NCBI GenBank assembly: GCA_030674185.1
Contig: CM060307.1
Coordinates: forward strand, 39,188,280 to 39,252,279
Direction: 5' to 3'
DNA: 64,000 bases
Source: Monoplex corrugatus
Lineage: Eukaryota > Mollusca > Gastropoda > Littorinimorpha > Ranellidae
The position numbers and the translations under genes are program-made. The notes under the pieces are model-generated. The model saw only the letters and a list, made by a program, of their open reading frames with translations, searched no databases and was not told the origin of the DNA. Positions 1 to 12,190 of this stretch are shown here, piece after piece (positions within the stretch are counted from its first letter, which is position 1; each line of letters starts with the position of its first letter).

Positions 1-75
1 TGTTCACGTCTGATCAGAAACCAAACCTGCTCTTCTGCAACAAGGCAGTCACTTTATCCATTACACTATTGTTGT
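1..75 (-). repeat. Possible tRNA-like SINE head, partial
   Basis: Read on the minus strand, this edge has an A-box-like stretch (GTAATGGATAAAGTGAC) followed about 30 bases later by GGTTTGGTTTC, which resembles a decayed B box. This is the layout of a tRNA-derived SINE head. It is cut by the window edge and has no second copy here, so it is only a weak call. Confidence 0.3.
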
Positions 76-149
76 ATTGATAGTTTTGTAACTTTTCACC
101 TCTTCTCTCTGTCCTGTTTCTCTATTTCTATGTTTGTTTCTATCCGTAT

Positions 150-320
150 TTCCATCCCCTCCCCTCTCTCTCTCTTTCTCTCTGTATATATGTCTCTATG
201 TCTGTCTGTCTGTCTCTGTCTGTCTGTCTCTGTCCCTGTCTCTTTCTCTCTCTTCTCTCTGTCTCTGTCTCTATTTCTGTCTGTCTGTTTGTCTCTCTCT
301 CTCTCTTTTCTCTCTCGTCA
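150..320. repeat. TCTG/TC compound microsatellite
   Basis: Imperfect CTGT and CT repeats on the plus strand. Serine/leucine/cysteine-rich ORFs through it are translations of the repeat. Confidence 0.9.
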
Positions 321-489
321 ATGTCAGTATAATTGTGAGGACTGGGGGAGGGGTTTAAGAAAGACGGGGGAAGGGATAAAGGGAATAGAGGTAGGAGGGA
401 GACAGACAGAACGAAAGAGATGGGGAATGAGAGAGAAAGATGAATGCATGTGTTACTTATGTGTTGTTGCTGATATATTAGTTTTATTT

Positions 490-700
490 GTGTTTTGTTT
501 GTTCGTGTTTTTGCTTGTTTGTTTGTTTGTTTGTTTGTTTGTTTGTTTGTTTGCTTGCTTGCTTGCTCGCTTGTTTGTTCGTTTGTTTGCTTGTTCTTTG
601 TGTTTTGTTTCTTTGTTTGCTTACGTGTTTGATTTGGTTGTCTGTTGTCTCATTTTGTTTTCATTTTTGTTTTTGTGTTTTGTTTGGTTACACTTGTTTT
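490..700. repeat. TTTG tetranucleotide microsatellite
   Basis: Near-perfect TTTG array between about 505 and 560, then TTGC and GTTC variants. The phenylalanine/valine/cysteine-rich ORFs across it are repeat translations. Confidence 0.9.
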
Positions 701-2040
701 CTCCTGCTGTGTTTGGTTTTGCCGTTTTCTGACGATTTACTTTTTATCAGAAACATACAATTCATTTTATGCCCACACTCCGAATATCATACGATGGTTT
801 CGACATCTGTTCCGGGCATTCTGGAATCAGTTTCAGTTTCTTAGACTCTCGCTGACGGCAACATATGTTTCCTCAACAATCCTAACAAAATACCACGCAG
901 TCGTTTGATGGCGGAACTGGAGAAGAAGAAAACCTACGACTATATAGACAAACCAGGAAACGTTGCACTTATTGTTAATATACTTAGGTACCGATCTGTG
1001 TGTCTGTGCATTGACAGCTGGCGTTACGACTAGATGTACATAATAATCTCGAGACAAAAAGAGACAACAGAAAATGCTAATGAATAAATAAATAAATAAA
1101 CAAATGAGTGAATAAATGTACATATACATGAATAGTAGAAAACAAGTATGCATGAATACATAATTAAATAAACGAAATGAGTGAATGAATAGCTATTAAA
1201 ATAAATAGGTGAATAAATAGAAAAATGAATATATAAATATGTACATGCATAAATAAACACACGAATAATTAAAAAAGAAAAGAAAAGAAAGAAAGAGATA
1301 AGTGGATAAAAGAACCCAGAGGGTAGTTCAACAAGGCCAGGAAGGGCCAAAAGACATCGCGGGAAATGGCATTCCAAAGAGGTCTAAGCTGGAATGACAT
1401 GTGACAAACTGCCCATCTTAGAATCAGGTCCATCCGCTTATCTTTATGTGACCTCCTGCCCTCGAATGCTAATCTGGTCAAGTGGGGGGGGGGGGGGCAG
1501 GGAGGGATCGTACGACCCTGCATGCCCGCTCCTCCAGGGCAAACAAACAACAGAACTTGTCCTGAGCTCATGAAAGGTGGTGCTTATCAAAGGAAGGCAC
1601 ACACGGAGGCACAAGCAAGTGCTCCATTTATCACAAAAGCGATCAGTACTGTCAGTGGAAAAACGTGGCACCATAAGCTCAGGCAACCTTCTACAACACA
1701 GTAGAAGGCACACAGCAAACTTTCGCCCATAAAAGGATGTGACATCTGGAGCATGGAAGCGGGGGTCAGCTGGATGGAGCAGAAGACAAAGAGGAAATGC
1801 ACAGCAGCTCTTCCACAATGGAAACACCCAGAAATCATACCCAAGAATGGTATGAGACTACTATTCATCAAAACAAATGACTCTAATCGAGCTCTAAATG
1901 AAAGTAGAATAGAGGAAGCCCATATCTACAAGACTAATATGCCAACAACTCGAGGGAATCTGTCTTTCCAGCCAAAGTTCTTGCTATAGAGATTAAAGCA
2001 AGAGCACATCTGTACATGTAAATGCAAATCGGCCTATGAC
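701..2040. other. Non-coding stretch, no gene seen
   Basis: AT-rich sequence with AAATA-type low complexity at about 1075-1290 and a G run at 1482-1497. ORFs here are short, overlap on both strands and resemble no family I recognise. Confidence 0.6.
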
Positions 2041-2064
2041 TTCCTGAAAAAGCTCTCGATGTCT

Positions 2065-2339
2065 GAGAGAGAGAGAGAGAGTGAGAGAGAGAGAGAGAAA
2101 GGCAGACAGACAGACAGATAGAGAAAGAGAGACAGATAGACAGACAGACAGACACAGACCCAGAGAGAAAGAGAGACAGAGAAGACAAGACAGACAGACA
2201 GACACAGAGACAGAGACAGAGATAGACAGACAGACAGACAGACAGAGAGAGAGGTCTTAATCCTGAAAACCAATGGTAGAAACAGGTGAAAAGTGTTCTA
2301 GCTAGATCTGGTCAAGCTCTCGATTTCTGAGAGAGAGAA

Positions 2340-2387
<48 letters not shown>

Positions 2388-2540
2388 GAAAAAGAGACAG
2401 ATAGACAGACAGAAAGACAGACACAGACAGAGAGAGACAGACACAGAGACACAGAGAGACAGACAAACAGACACAGAGAGAGAGGTCTAAATCCCGAAAA
2501 CCAATGGCAGAAACAGGTGAAAAGTGTTCTGGTCAAGGTG
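2065..2540. repeat. GA/GACA arrays inside a duplicated unit of about 236 bp
   Basis: Two GA/GACA arrays (about 2065-2252 and 2328-2484) are each preceded by AGCTCTCGAT and followed by a matching segment containing GAAAACCAATGG (2263 and 2499). The unit is therefore array plus unique flank, duplicated in tandem, and not a single long microsatellite. Confidence 0.8.
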
Positions 2541-2589
2541 GAAGAAAATGAACTTCCTACTGTTTACAAATCCAAGACGTGTTGCCAAT

Positions 2590-2870
2590 GCCTGAGAGCT
2601 TAGTGGTTACGACATCCGTCACAAGGGTGACTTGACTTAGAAATGCCTGTCCACCTTGGCCTGTGCATGTTTAAGATCCTACGGCAGTTGAAAATCGTGA
2701 AGAGCAGGGCTGTCGCCCAGGTGCCCTGGTATAAAAACATTGGACAGATAGGTTTGATTTCCCACGTCCCTCTTCTTGAAGATCAATAAGCCTTCCTGCC
2801 TTTCTAAAGTCTTGGTTAAAAAAAAAATGGGTGGCGCTACACTGCGGCGACGCACCCTTAACAGGGCGAG
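2590..2870 (+). repeat. tRNA-derived SINE, family shared with 49050-49376
   Basis: The 5' part has an A-box-like GAGAGCTTAGTGGTTACGAC. The body contains GCAGTTGAAAATCGTGAAGA, followed by GCAGGGCTG. The same body occurs in inverse orientation near 49170-49200, where the tRNA-like head is clearer. The 3' end runs into an A-rich stretch near 2820. Two copies with the same head-body order support a SINE family; the B box is decayed here. Confidence 0.6.
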
Positions 2871-3050
2871 CAATTCGAGTAACACTGGTAAATCCACTGT
2901 AAGAAAAGAAAACAAACGCATCTGAAATGGTCTGTGCAAAGATTGATCCCTTTATGCAATATGGCTAAACTCTTTCTATTAGGACGGAAGGATTGTGCCA
3001 ATCGAGTTCAATGCCAACAAGCAAAAGCCTCATAGCTTCAAATGTCCATT

Positions 3051-4110
3051 CATCATCATCATCATCAGTCCCGTAGTCTGGTTGACCGTTGGGGCACCAT
3101 TGAAGATTTTGCAACCAACTTCCTCCACTCCTCACGGTCCTCAGCTTTCCGCAGAATGATATTCCATTCAAGGCCAGTCCACTCTCTGATATTGTCTTCC
3201 CATCTTTTTCTCTGTCTGCCTCTTCGTCTCCCTCCCTGAACTGTTCCCTGCAAGACGGTCTTGGCCAGTCCAGATGATCGTGTGACGTGCCCGTACCACC
3301 TCAGTTTGCGTCTTTTCACTGAGGTCAGGAGGTCTTCATACGGCCCGATGGCGTTTTCAATTCGGGTTTTCACTTCTTTATTGGTTATATGATCTATGTA
3401 CGAGATACCAAGGAGTTTGCGGAAGCATCTCATCTCCATTGCCTGTATCCTTCTTTCAATGTCTGCTGTTATGGTCCATGTTTCGCATGCATACAAAAAT
3501 ATTGACATGACCAGGGAACGCATCAGTCTGATCTTGGAGCCGATTGCGATATTCTTGTCGTTCCAGATGACTTTTAGCTTGGTCATTGCAGCTGTGGTCT
3601 GTGCAATCCTGGAAAGTACCTCGGGCTTTGATCCTTCATCTGATACTATAGCTCCCAGATATTTAAATCTATGGACGGTCTCAAGTTTCTTGTTGTCTAT
3701 GGTAATGTCAGTGCTGATGCCATTGGTATTATTTGTCATCAACTGGGTTTTCTCTGCACTGATCTGCATGCCATATGATGTGGAGGCCTCATCAAGATGT
3801 TTTATCAAGCTGACTAGCTCTTGCTCTTGCCCAGCTAGTCCGTCAATGTCGTCGGCAAAACGCAAGTTTGTGATTGTTCTACCTCCGATGCTGACTGTTC
3901 CCTCGTGGTCTTCAAGTGCGTCAGCCATTATTCTCTCTAAGAAGATGTTGAAGAGAGTGGGGGAGAGCAGGCATCCTTGGCGTACTCCAACTGTGGTTCG
4001 GAACCATTCGCCTATGTTGTTGTCATGGTAGACTGCACTGGTCGCCTTTTCGTAGAGGCATTCTATGGTTCTGATCAGGTTGGCATTGATGTTGTACAGC
4101 CTCATGGTGC
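3051..4110 (-). mobile_element. 5'-truncated non-LTR retrotransposon (LINE), open RT C-terminal frame
   Basis: A minus-strand frame of 346 residues (3065-4105) is the palm-to-C-terminal part of a LINE reverse transcriptase. VRQGCLLSP lies at residues 41-49 and the catalytic FADD at 83-86. The usual FKYLGAIVS-type thumb segment, a WYGHVTR motif and a basic GGRRRGRQRKRW segment follow. The endonuclease and RT fingers are missing, as in 5'-truncated insertions. The frame is open to its natural end, so the copy is young. The stop codon lies at the start of the (TGA)n tail (3051-3067), so there is essentially no 3' UTR. A second copy of its last 309 bp is nested at 30617-30925. No convincing target-site duplication was found for this copy. 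Exact clade is not resolved; RTE-like or jockey-like labels are both used for such proteins. Confidence 0.9.
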
Positions 4111-4800
4111 AAAATGACAGACGTATATAGATCTAGTAATTGAGCCTGTTTGGCCACTGTGTTTGTTATCGATTATTTCGCAAAAGGGTCAGCTTATATC
4201 AATAACCTCCTCATTTAGTATTGTTTTTCCATGTCTAACACTTTATTTATTGTTACGTTCATTTGTATAGGGAGGTGTCGTGAGGGGATGAAGCTGTTGG
4301 TCTGCAGTTAAATGGGAAACCTGGTGTAGAATCGTGTTGTAGATGTGGAGCGTGTCTGCCATTCCACCTGTCCAGCGCTGCCGTAATCTTCACCTTACTC
4401 TGAAGACCGAGTGGTGTACGCATCTAGGACTCGTTGGTTGAGAGGCATCTTGGTCACTGGCCAAAACTACTTGATCTGTTGTTGTGTGATGTGATGGATT
4501 GGTGTTGTTTCAACCATACCTCGAATCATTTGGTTTCTGATCATGTCTCTTTTGGCTTTGTTTGCTGCTCTTTTAAGACACCTTGTGTCACAGGTTGCGA
4601 TGTTTCCCCCCAGTTGTTTTCAATTAATTACCAGATCTGCCTATGAAAAGTCAGTATTTTTGACAAAGATTGTATTGCTGAGCCCATGTCTTTTGCTTCC
4701 ACACTGCGCTTCAGTGCTCTAGAAGGGACAATAATCTTTATACTGGAACCCCTTTATCGGTCCGTATTCTTTATTCTAACAACTTAGTGTCATTACTGTA
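4111..4800. other. Non-coding stretch, no gene seen
   Basis: Unique-looking AT-rich sequence upstream of the truncated LINE. No repeat partner, RNA gene or supported ORF was found. Confidence 0.5.
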
Positions 4801-4829
4801 GAGAATATTCCGTTCTATTGCATTTTTTG

Positions 4830-5979
4830 CTTGATTGGTTGATTATTTGTTGGTTTATGTCCCAACATTTATATATTGATCTACTCTTTTGATTCACTTA
4901 CATGTGTACATGATGCACTAATGGAACCTCTATATAATTTCTTGATTTTCTGTGGTAATTTTTAAGATCACACAATGACTTTCTGTCAACTGGACAAAAA
5001 ATTATATTTCCTGTCAAACTAGTATTTATGGAACAGCATTGATACATTTGATAACAGTGTGTTCCATTTAGGATTCTATTTTCCATTTTGTTCCATTCAC
5101 TGAATGAATTTTCAGCTTAGATATAATTCTTACGCATGACAGTCAGAATTCAAGCCTAGGTCGCCTTATAAAACAATCTATTCTTGACGCTTTCAAAACC
5201 AAACCATTTACGTGAAGGTCAAGAACACCATGACACTCTTGGCATCCAGTCTTGCTGTATTTCAATGCTCTTCAAGTCCTTGATCGGTATTGTAAGGGAC
5301 AAAAGAAAGCACAGACTTGAAGAACTTGGCTACGATCGATCGGCGTGTCGCAAAGTGGTGATGCACAAACCTTTCCCTTTCAGGTAAGACAAGATTTAAT
5401 CTGTCCATACCTCGGCCTCTGGGGACATTTTCTTGCTTTAGCTGGCATCGTTTACATCAGCCAACATCGACCGAAATGCACTGCAGGAGTCTCCATTCTT
5501 TCAAAAATCTCATTGACCGAAAGGAAAGACTATTGGTTTAATGTCGACGGCAGAGGCAATCCAATGCCATTCAAGTCGGCATCAAACGACTCAAGGATTT
5601 TCTTTTATTCTGGCATTGCCGTTTGAAGGGGCTTTGTGGCAGTGGTTGTGTTATTGATCTTTTCATCCTGGCCAGCGTGTTTCCATTGATGGTTGTAACC
5701 AGTGATATCTCGGGTACAAAACACGATGTTTGGTCAGGTTTGTTGCTGGTGCCGTTTTGTTCATTTTTTTCATTCTCTCTCCTGTTTTAAGATATGAATA
5801 TGTTTCATTAAAGTATATATACACATACAAATACACACGCACGCGTACACACAGACATACACAGACACACAAATACAGGCACACACACACAGAGACACAC
5901 ATAGACACAAACGCGGGCGCACACACACATACACACACACGCACGCACACACACACGCACACACACACACACACATACA

Positions 5980-6011
<32 letters not shown>

Positions 6012-6150
6012 ACGAGCCCGTGCACCACACACACACAATTGAAATTCCAATACACTATGGTTTTGTTTTGTTTGTTTGTTTTTCGTTTTGTTTATATGTT
6101 AAATTGAACTAGTTTGCTTCTCCTCCTTGTTTTCTTTTTTTTGTTTGTAT
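4830..6150 (+). repeat. Duplicated block D, copy 1
   Basis: Collinear with copy 2 at 6350-7790. Shared anchors in order include CAAGAACACCATGAC, CTTGCTTTAGCTGGCATCGT, AAAGACTATTGGTT, GGCTTTGTGGCAGTGGT, then a CA array, then GAACTAGTTTGCTTC. The copies differ by many substitutions and small indels, so the duplication is old. No intact coding frame is shared. Confidence 0.8.
5820..6043. repeat. CA-rich dinucleotide microsatellite
   Basis: Long interrupted CA array with ACGC variants at the 3' end of duplicated block D copy 1. Threonine/histidine and valine/cysteine ORFs on either strand are artefacts. Confidence 0.95.
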
Positions 6151-6349
6151 CTTTCTGCATTTCCTCTCCCTCCTTCCCTTCCATTCTTCTTCCTTCTTCT
6201 TCGTTCATTTCCTCCTTCTTCTGTGTTTTGTTTAGATAAGGGATCCTTCAGTGGTTTAAAGGGATGAAGTTTGCATACTGTAACTCCTTAATTAGACTAT
6301 GTCTTCTGAATTATCAGGCTTTAATTTCACTGTTGTATATGAGATTTCG

Positions 6350-7458
6350 TTCTCTGTCTGCTTGGCTGTTTGATTGATTTTTGGTTTATGTTCCAACTTT
6401 TATTTGCTGATTGATTGTGTAGGTAGGCAGACGTGTGTATCCCTTATAATTCCCCGATGAAAGCTACACATCGGTTTTTTGTTTTGTTTTGTTTTTTGTT
6501 TTTTGTTTTTTTCATTTTCAATAGTAAATTTAAATATCACACAATGACCTTCAACTATGTTGTTGATACATTCTATTTCTTTTCAAACTGGTTTCTGGAA
6601 AACTACGCTTATTTACTTTGACTACAATAGGTTCCATCAGGACTGCAATTTCTCTACATTTTCCCCTGTTTACTGATTGAATTTTCCTTTTAGATACAAT
6701 CCTACGCTATGACTGCCTGTATATAAGGCTACTTCACTTTGCAAAAAAAAAATCTAATCCTTATGTTATTGAAACAAAATTAGTAGATGCGAGTGTCAAG
6801 AACACCATGACGCTCATGGAATCCAGTGTTGTTGTCCTTCGATGCTCTTCTAATGCCTGAACGTAGCTGGATTGTAAAAGAGATGAAAGAAAGCCCACAC
6901 TTGAAGAGATTGCTTACAATCGATCATCGTGACACAGAGTGGGGATGTACAAGCCTTCCTTTTCAGCAGAGATAAGATTTAATCTATCCATTCCCTGACC
7001 TCTAGGGAGCTCTTTTCTTGCTTTAGCTAGCATCGTTTACATCAGCCTGTATCGACCGAACTGCACTAAAGGAGTCCTCAACCCTCTCAAAAACTCAGTG
7101 ACTGAAGGAAAAGACTATTGGTTCAGTGTTGACGAGAGAGGCAATTCAATGTTATTCAAATTTGCATCAAACGATTCAAGGACTTTCCTTTTCTTTGGCA
7201 TTACCGTCTGAATGGCTTTGTGGCAGTGGTGGTGCTATTGATCTTTCCGTTTCGGTGAGTTTGTTTCTGTTCAAAGCTGTATGTAACCAGTGAAATTTTT
7301 GGCATAGAACACGTTGTTTGTTTGGTCAGGTTTGGTTATGGTGCCTTCTGTTCATGTTCTCATTCTTTAATTATTTTTCTTTACTTATGATGTGGGTGTT
7401 TGTTTTAATTAAGCTACCAAGAGTTGTGTACATGTACGTACACACCCCGCTTACAGAC

Positions 7459-7500
<42 letters not shown>

Positions 7501-7525
7501 ACAACATACACACACAAACACTCAC

Positions 7526-7587
<62 letters not shown>

Positions 7588-7790
7588 AAAACAACACAAC
7601 ACAACACAACACAACACAACACAACACACACACACGCGCACACGCACGCCAGCACACACACATACATATACACGTACATACATCAATAGACAATTTGTTT
7701 TTCCTGTTGTTGTTGTTTGTTTTTTTACTTGCTGGCATTGAACTAGTTTGCTTCTTCTCCTCATTTTCCCATCTCTGTTTGATTGTTTGT
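6350..7790 (+). repeat. Duplicated block D, copy 2
   Basis: Second copy of the block at 4830-6150, in the same orientation and with the same order of unique anchors. It also carries a CA array at the same relative position (7461-7690), which implies that the array predates the duplication. Confidence 0.8.
7461..7690. repeat. CA array with an inserted ACAAC pentanucleotide run
   Basis: Two CA runs, then an ACAAC/CAACA run at about 7588-7626, then CA/CG variants. Confidence 0.95.
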
Positions 7791-7794
7791 CTTC

Positions 7795-8125
7795 GTTCCT
7801 CTTTCCTTCTTCTTTCTCTTTCCCTTCTACTCTATATTCGTCTTTTTCTTTTCTTCTTGTTCTTTGTTCTTATGTTCTTATTGTCTTGTTGTTGTTGTTG
7901 TTTGTTCTCTTCTTCTTCTTGTTCTTGTTTTCTTCTTCTTCTTCTCTTCTTGTTCTTGTTCTTGTTCTTGTTCTTGTTCTTGTTCTTGTTTTTCTTCTTC
8001 TTCTTCTTCTTCTTCTTCTTCTTCTTCTTCTTCTTCTTCTTCTTTTCTTCTTTTCTTCTTCTTCTTCTTCTTCTTTCTTCTCTTCTCTTCTTCTTCTTCT
8101 TCTTTTTCTTCATTCACCTCCTTCA
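7795..8125. repeat. CTT-rich polypyrimidine tract
   Basis: TTCTTG hexamers (7945-7990), then a CTT trinucleotide array to about 8110. The plus strand is almost pure pyrimidine. ORFs reading serine, leucine, phenylalanine, lysine or glutamate runs are artefacts. Confidence 0.95.
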
Positions 8126-8129
8126 ACTT

Positions 8130-8825
8130 ATCACTGTCCTATCAGTGAAGATGTTTTAAGCAGGATTGCTGAACAACATGTCATTCTCAGATTAAAACAG
8201 ATCTTAAATTTGTTTAGGTTGTCTATATTTTTTATTGATCTTAATCACATTGAGATAATGATAATTTATGTTCTGAGGGAATGCCTGTCTCTCATACCAA
8301 AATCATCCAGCGTGAATATGAACTTTAGCCTAAAGTCTGTGGTTTCTGATTCTGTCTCTGCCTTGATATAAATTTTATGCATGTGGCTTCCAGTCTGCGC
8401 AGCTGTGAAGACCACCTGATACTATTCTCTGACTGGAAGGTAAAGGAACAATGGGAAAGAGATGAGAATACTAAAATAGTAATTCAGATCATTAGAAAAA
8501 CTAAAGTCTTCCCCCATATCAGCTGTAATTATCCTTGGGCTTCTGTGACAACTTTTACTACATGTTTGTATTTAGCGGAATGTTAAAACAAGACTGGAGT
8601 TTCTGAGCGGTCTCATTTGACCAGTGAACAGCATTGCACTTTAGTTAACTAGTGGTATTTCAGCAATTCATTTTATATTTTCGTTTTTTTTGTCACAACA
8701 CAGAGTCCTCGTGTGAAATTCAGACTTGTTTCCTTGGGGGAAGAGCCTGGTGTCACGGTGCAGAAGGTCACAGAGAGAAAGCCTCAGATTGAAAAAGGGA
8801 GAGAGAGATTATACATGCATGTGTG
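8130..8825. other. Non-coding stretch, no gene seen
   Basis: Apparently unique sequence between microsatellites; no supported ORF or repeat partner. Confidence 0.5.
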
Positions 8826-8827
8826 AT

Positions 8828-9000
8828 TTTGTTTGTTTGTTTGTTTGTTTGTTTGTTTGTTTTGTTTTGTTTGTTTGTTTGTTTTGTTTGATTGTTTGTT
8901 TGTTTGTTTGTTTTTTGTTATACATCGCTTTGTTTGTTTGTTTTCTGGTATTTTTTGTTGCTTTTTGTGTCTTTGTGTGTTTGATTTGTTTGTTTCTGTC
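8828..9000. repeat. TTTG/TTTTG microsatellite
   Basis: TTTG array interrupted by TTTTG units and short unique segments. Confidence 0.9.
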
Positions 9001-9059
9001 CCCTCTCTATCACATCCTCTGTCCCGTCCTCACAGACATATTACATACGACCAAAAGAA

Positions 9060-9635
9060 CAGAGGGAGACCAACAGAGAAGACAGAGACAGACAGAAGAG
9101 AGAGAGACAAAAGAAACAGAGAGAGAGGAGAGACAGAGAGACAGACAGAGAGACAGAGACAGAGACAGAGACAGAGACAGAGAGACAGAGACAGACAGAG
9201 AGACAGAGACAGACAGAGACAGAACAGAGGACAGAGACAGAGAAGAGGACAGAGACAGACAGAGACAGAAGAGACAGAGAACAGAGACAGAGAGACAGAG
9301 AGACAGAGACAGAGACAGAGAGAGGACAGAGACAGACAAGACAGAGAGAGACAGAGACAGAAGGAGACAGAGACAGACGAGACAGAGAGAAAAACAGAGA
9401 ACAGAGACAGAAGAGACAGAGAAGACAGAGACAGAGAGACAGAGGACAGACAGAGAGACAGAGACACAGACAAGACAGAGAGACAGAGACAGAGAGAGAG
9501 ACAGAGACAGACAGAGACAGAGACAGAGACAGAGAAGACAGAGACACAGACAGAGACAGAGAGACAGAGACAGACAGAGAGACAGAGACAGACAGAAGAC
9601 AGAGAGACAGAGACAGAGAGAAGAGGAAGGAATCT
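9060..9635. repeat. GACAGA hexanucleotide array, about 575 bp
   Basis: Homopurine-rich plus strand of GACAGA with GA interruptions. It is open in several frames because the unit carries no stop codon, which explains the long arginine/glutamate/threonine ORFs. Confidence 0.95.
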
Positions 9636-9639
9636 GGTC

Positions 9640-9905
9640 TAATGCGTACTCCTTTCATCGTTTAAACGAAACCTTTCTACTGGATTCCCGCCACCACATC
9701 CATCTGGAAAGAAAGATAGACGCAAATGATGAATAATGTCCTAAACATTACGGCTATGTGAGCCCATTGCTCTTGTGATTCCTTCTGAATTGATTTTACT
9801 TGCTTTCTTTCTCTCTGTCTTGTGCCGCGCATGTTGATGCTCTCTTCAGCAAACTGGAGGCCGGAGTGAAATTGAAATGTTCTTTTACTATGTGTGTTGC
9901 GTTTA
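9640..9905. other. Short non-repetitive spacer
   Basis: Unique-looking sequence between two long arrays; no ORF supported. Confidence 0.4.
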
Positions 9906-9908
9906 CAT

Positions 9909-9910
<2 letters not shown>

Positions 9911-10005
<95 letters not shown>

Positions 10006-10015
10006 TCTGCGTGTG

Positions 10016-10070
<55 letters not shown>

Positions 10071-10156
10071 GTACACATACACACACATATATGTATATAT
10101 ATACATATATGTATGTGTATATATATATATACATATATATATATGTGTGTGTGGTG

Positions 10157-10243
<87 letters not shown>

Positions 10244-10330
10244 GACACATACATACATACATACATACATTACATACATACATACATACATATATACATG
10301 CATACATACATACATACATACATACATACA

Positions 10331-10362
<32 letters not shown>

Positions 10363-10380
10363 AACATACATATATGTACA
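9911..10380. repeat. Compound TG, TC, TA, GACA, CATA microsatellite
   Basis: Successive arrays: TG (9911-10001), TC (10018-10068), TA/TATG (10087-10147), TG (10148-10200), GA/GACA (10202-10238), CATA (10249-10360). Five motif types abut with hardly any unique DNA between them. Confidence 0.95.
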
Positions 10381-10384
10381 TACG

Positions 10385-10665
10385 TACGTAATTATTATCT
10401 CCTGTTTTTCAATTGGCCTAGCCATCTTATATCGTCATTTCTTTATTTTCTTCATTTACTGCTAGTTACTCTTATGAGATTTGAAGCCCAAACGAAGCCG
10501 AATATTTTGTCAAGACAAAAGTGTGGAAATGGTTGCCTTTTGGAATAACATACCCTCAAATAGTGGTTTTGAGAAAACAGCCTCTAAATAATTCACACGC
10601 TTTCTCATCAAATTACTTTTGCAATCCCATTTCCACTCATGAGAGCCAAGAAAAAGAATCTTTCA
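10385..10665. other. Short non-coding spacer
   Basis: No repeat partner or supported ORF found. Confidence 0.4.
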
Positions 10666-10669
10666 TCAC

Positions 10670-10701
10670 ACAGACACCACACAACACCACACACACACAC
10701 A

Positions 10702-10753
<52 letters not shown>

Positions 10754-10840
10754 GTGAGGCACACACACACTCACACACACGCACACACACATGCATACAT
10801 ACATATTCACTCGTGCATGCACACACGCGCGCGCACACGC

Positions 10841-10876
<36 letters not shown>

Positions 10877-10915
10877 GCGCGCCGCGCGCACACACACATG
10901 CACGCACGCACCCAC
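10670..10915. repeat. CA array with CG-rich variants
   Basis: CA repeats with ACGCGCG segments at about 10825-10885. Confidence 0.95.
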
Positions 10916-11679
10916 AATAATATCCTCCTCCACCCACAGCAAGTAAATTACACCTCTTTCCTTTTACATAGATCATGATCAGAACCTGATCCAGAAAAGT
11001 TATGTTGGTAAAAATCCCGAAAGAGATAGTAACATAATGTACTATTGACTGATCGTGTAAAAGTGGGACCCACTTAAGAATATACAGCAATCCATTCAGG
11101 AACCATGTGTCTTTTTGAAAATTTACTGTTGGTACATATGATTATGTGAAACAGACTTTACAAAAAAACACATCCTTAAAGTTTTTGCCTCATAGCAAAA
11201 AACTCACTTGTACTAAAGTCCACACCATCACCAATTATCATGAAACAAAAAAAAAGTGTTCAAGGCCAAATCGGGCCAGTGGGAAACACCTTTAAAATGT
11301 CACTGTCCTATTTTACTAATGCGCGCGGTAGGATTCTCTCCACGCAGCGTCCCATCACTACTACCCCTAAAATCAGCTACAACCCTTTCCGTGAAATATG
11401 AGCTTTATGGACCCCCCACTGTGCCAATCACTGAGCTGAAAGGCCTTTGGGCGTTGACCTACAAATCTTCACCTTGAAGCCTGTTGGCTTTTGCTTTTTG
11501 CTTTGGTTGTCTGGACCAGTTTGAATTTGCGAGGCAGCTAGTGCTGGAAGCAATAACATCCTGACCTGACTCACTCCTTGATCAATAAGTAGGGAGAAGA
11601 AAGCATTTAAGCTGAAACAGACAAGCAAAATCGGGTGAGAAAAACAGGCACAAGAAGAGGAGGAAAATGGAGAAGAAGG

Positions 11680-12190
11680 ACGAGGAGGAGGACGAGGATG
11701 TGATGATGATGATGACGACGTCGACGACGACGACGACGACGACGATGATGGTGATGATGATGACGACGACGACGATGATGATAATGATGGTGATGATGGA
11801 ATTGAGAAGGAGGAGAAGAAGAAGGAGAAATGGTAAAAGAAGAAGACACTGATGATGATGGAGAAACGAAAGAGGAGAAAAGGAAAACATGGATAATCTC
11901 TATTTTCCAACAGAAAAGATGATGACCAAAATCCAACACAGTCTGTCTCAGTTTCCCATGCCTGTCATTACGAAAATGTACCAGCATAGGTGAATTACAA
12001 CAAAGGTAATAACAATAATAATGATGATAATAATGAAGATGATGATGATGATGATGACGACGACGACGGTGATGATGATGATAATAATGATGATAATAAT
12101 AAATATTGATAATGATGATGCTACCGCTGCTGCTGCTGCTGCTGCTGCTGCGCTGCTGCTGATAATGATGATGATGATGATGATGAGATG
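11680..12190. repeat. GAT/GAC and TGC trinucleotide arrays
   Basis: Two GAT/GAC arrays (11690-11860 and 12010-12185), with a TGC run at about 12125-12160 inside the second. Poly-serine, poly-histidine and poly-aspartate ORFs are artefacts. They lie inside block T copy 1. Confidence 0.9.

Noticed and set aside
3396..4031. 211-codon plus-strand ORF
   Set aside because: Antisense of the LINE RT frame at 3065-4105.
3040..4120. AAATG-type target-site duplication for the truncated LINE
   Set aside because: Flanks share only about five bases with mismatches beyond, which is not distinguishable from chance.
8726..9736. 336-codon Arg/Glu/Asp/Thr-rich ORF
   Set aside because: Runs through TTTG and GACAGA microsatellites; no domain outside them.
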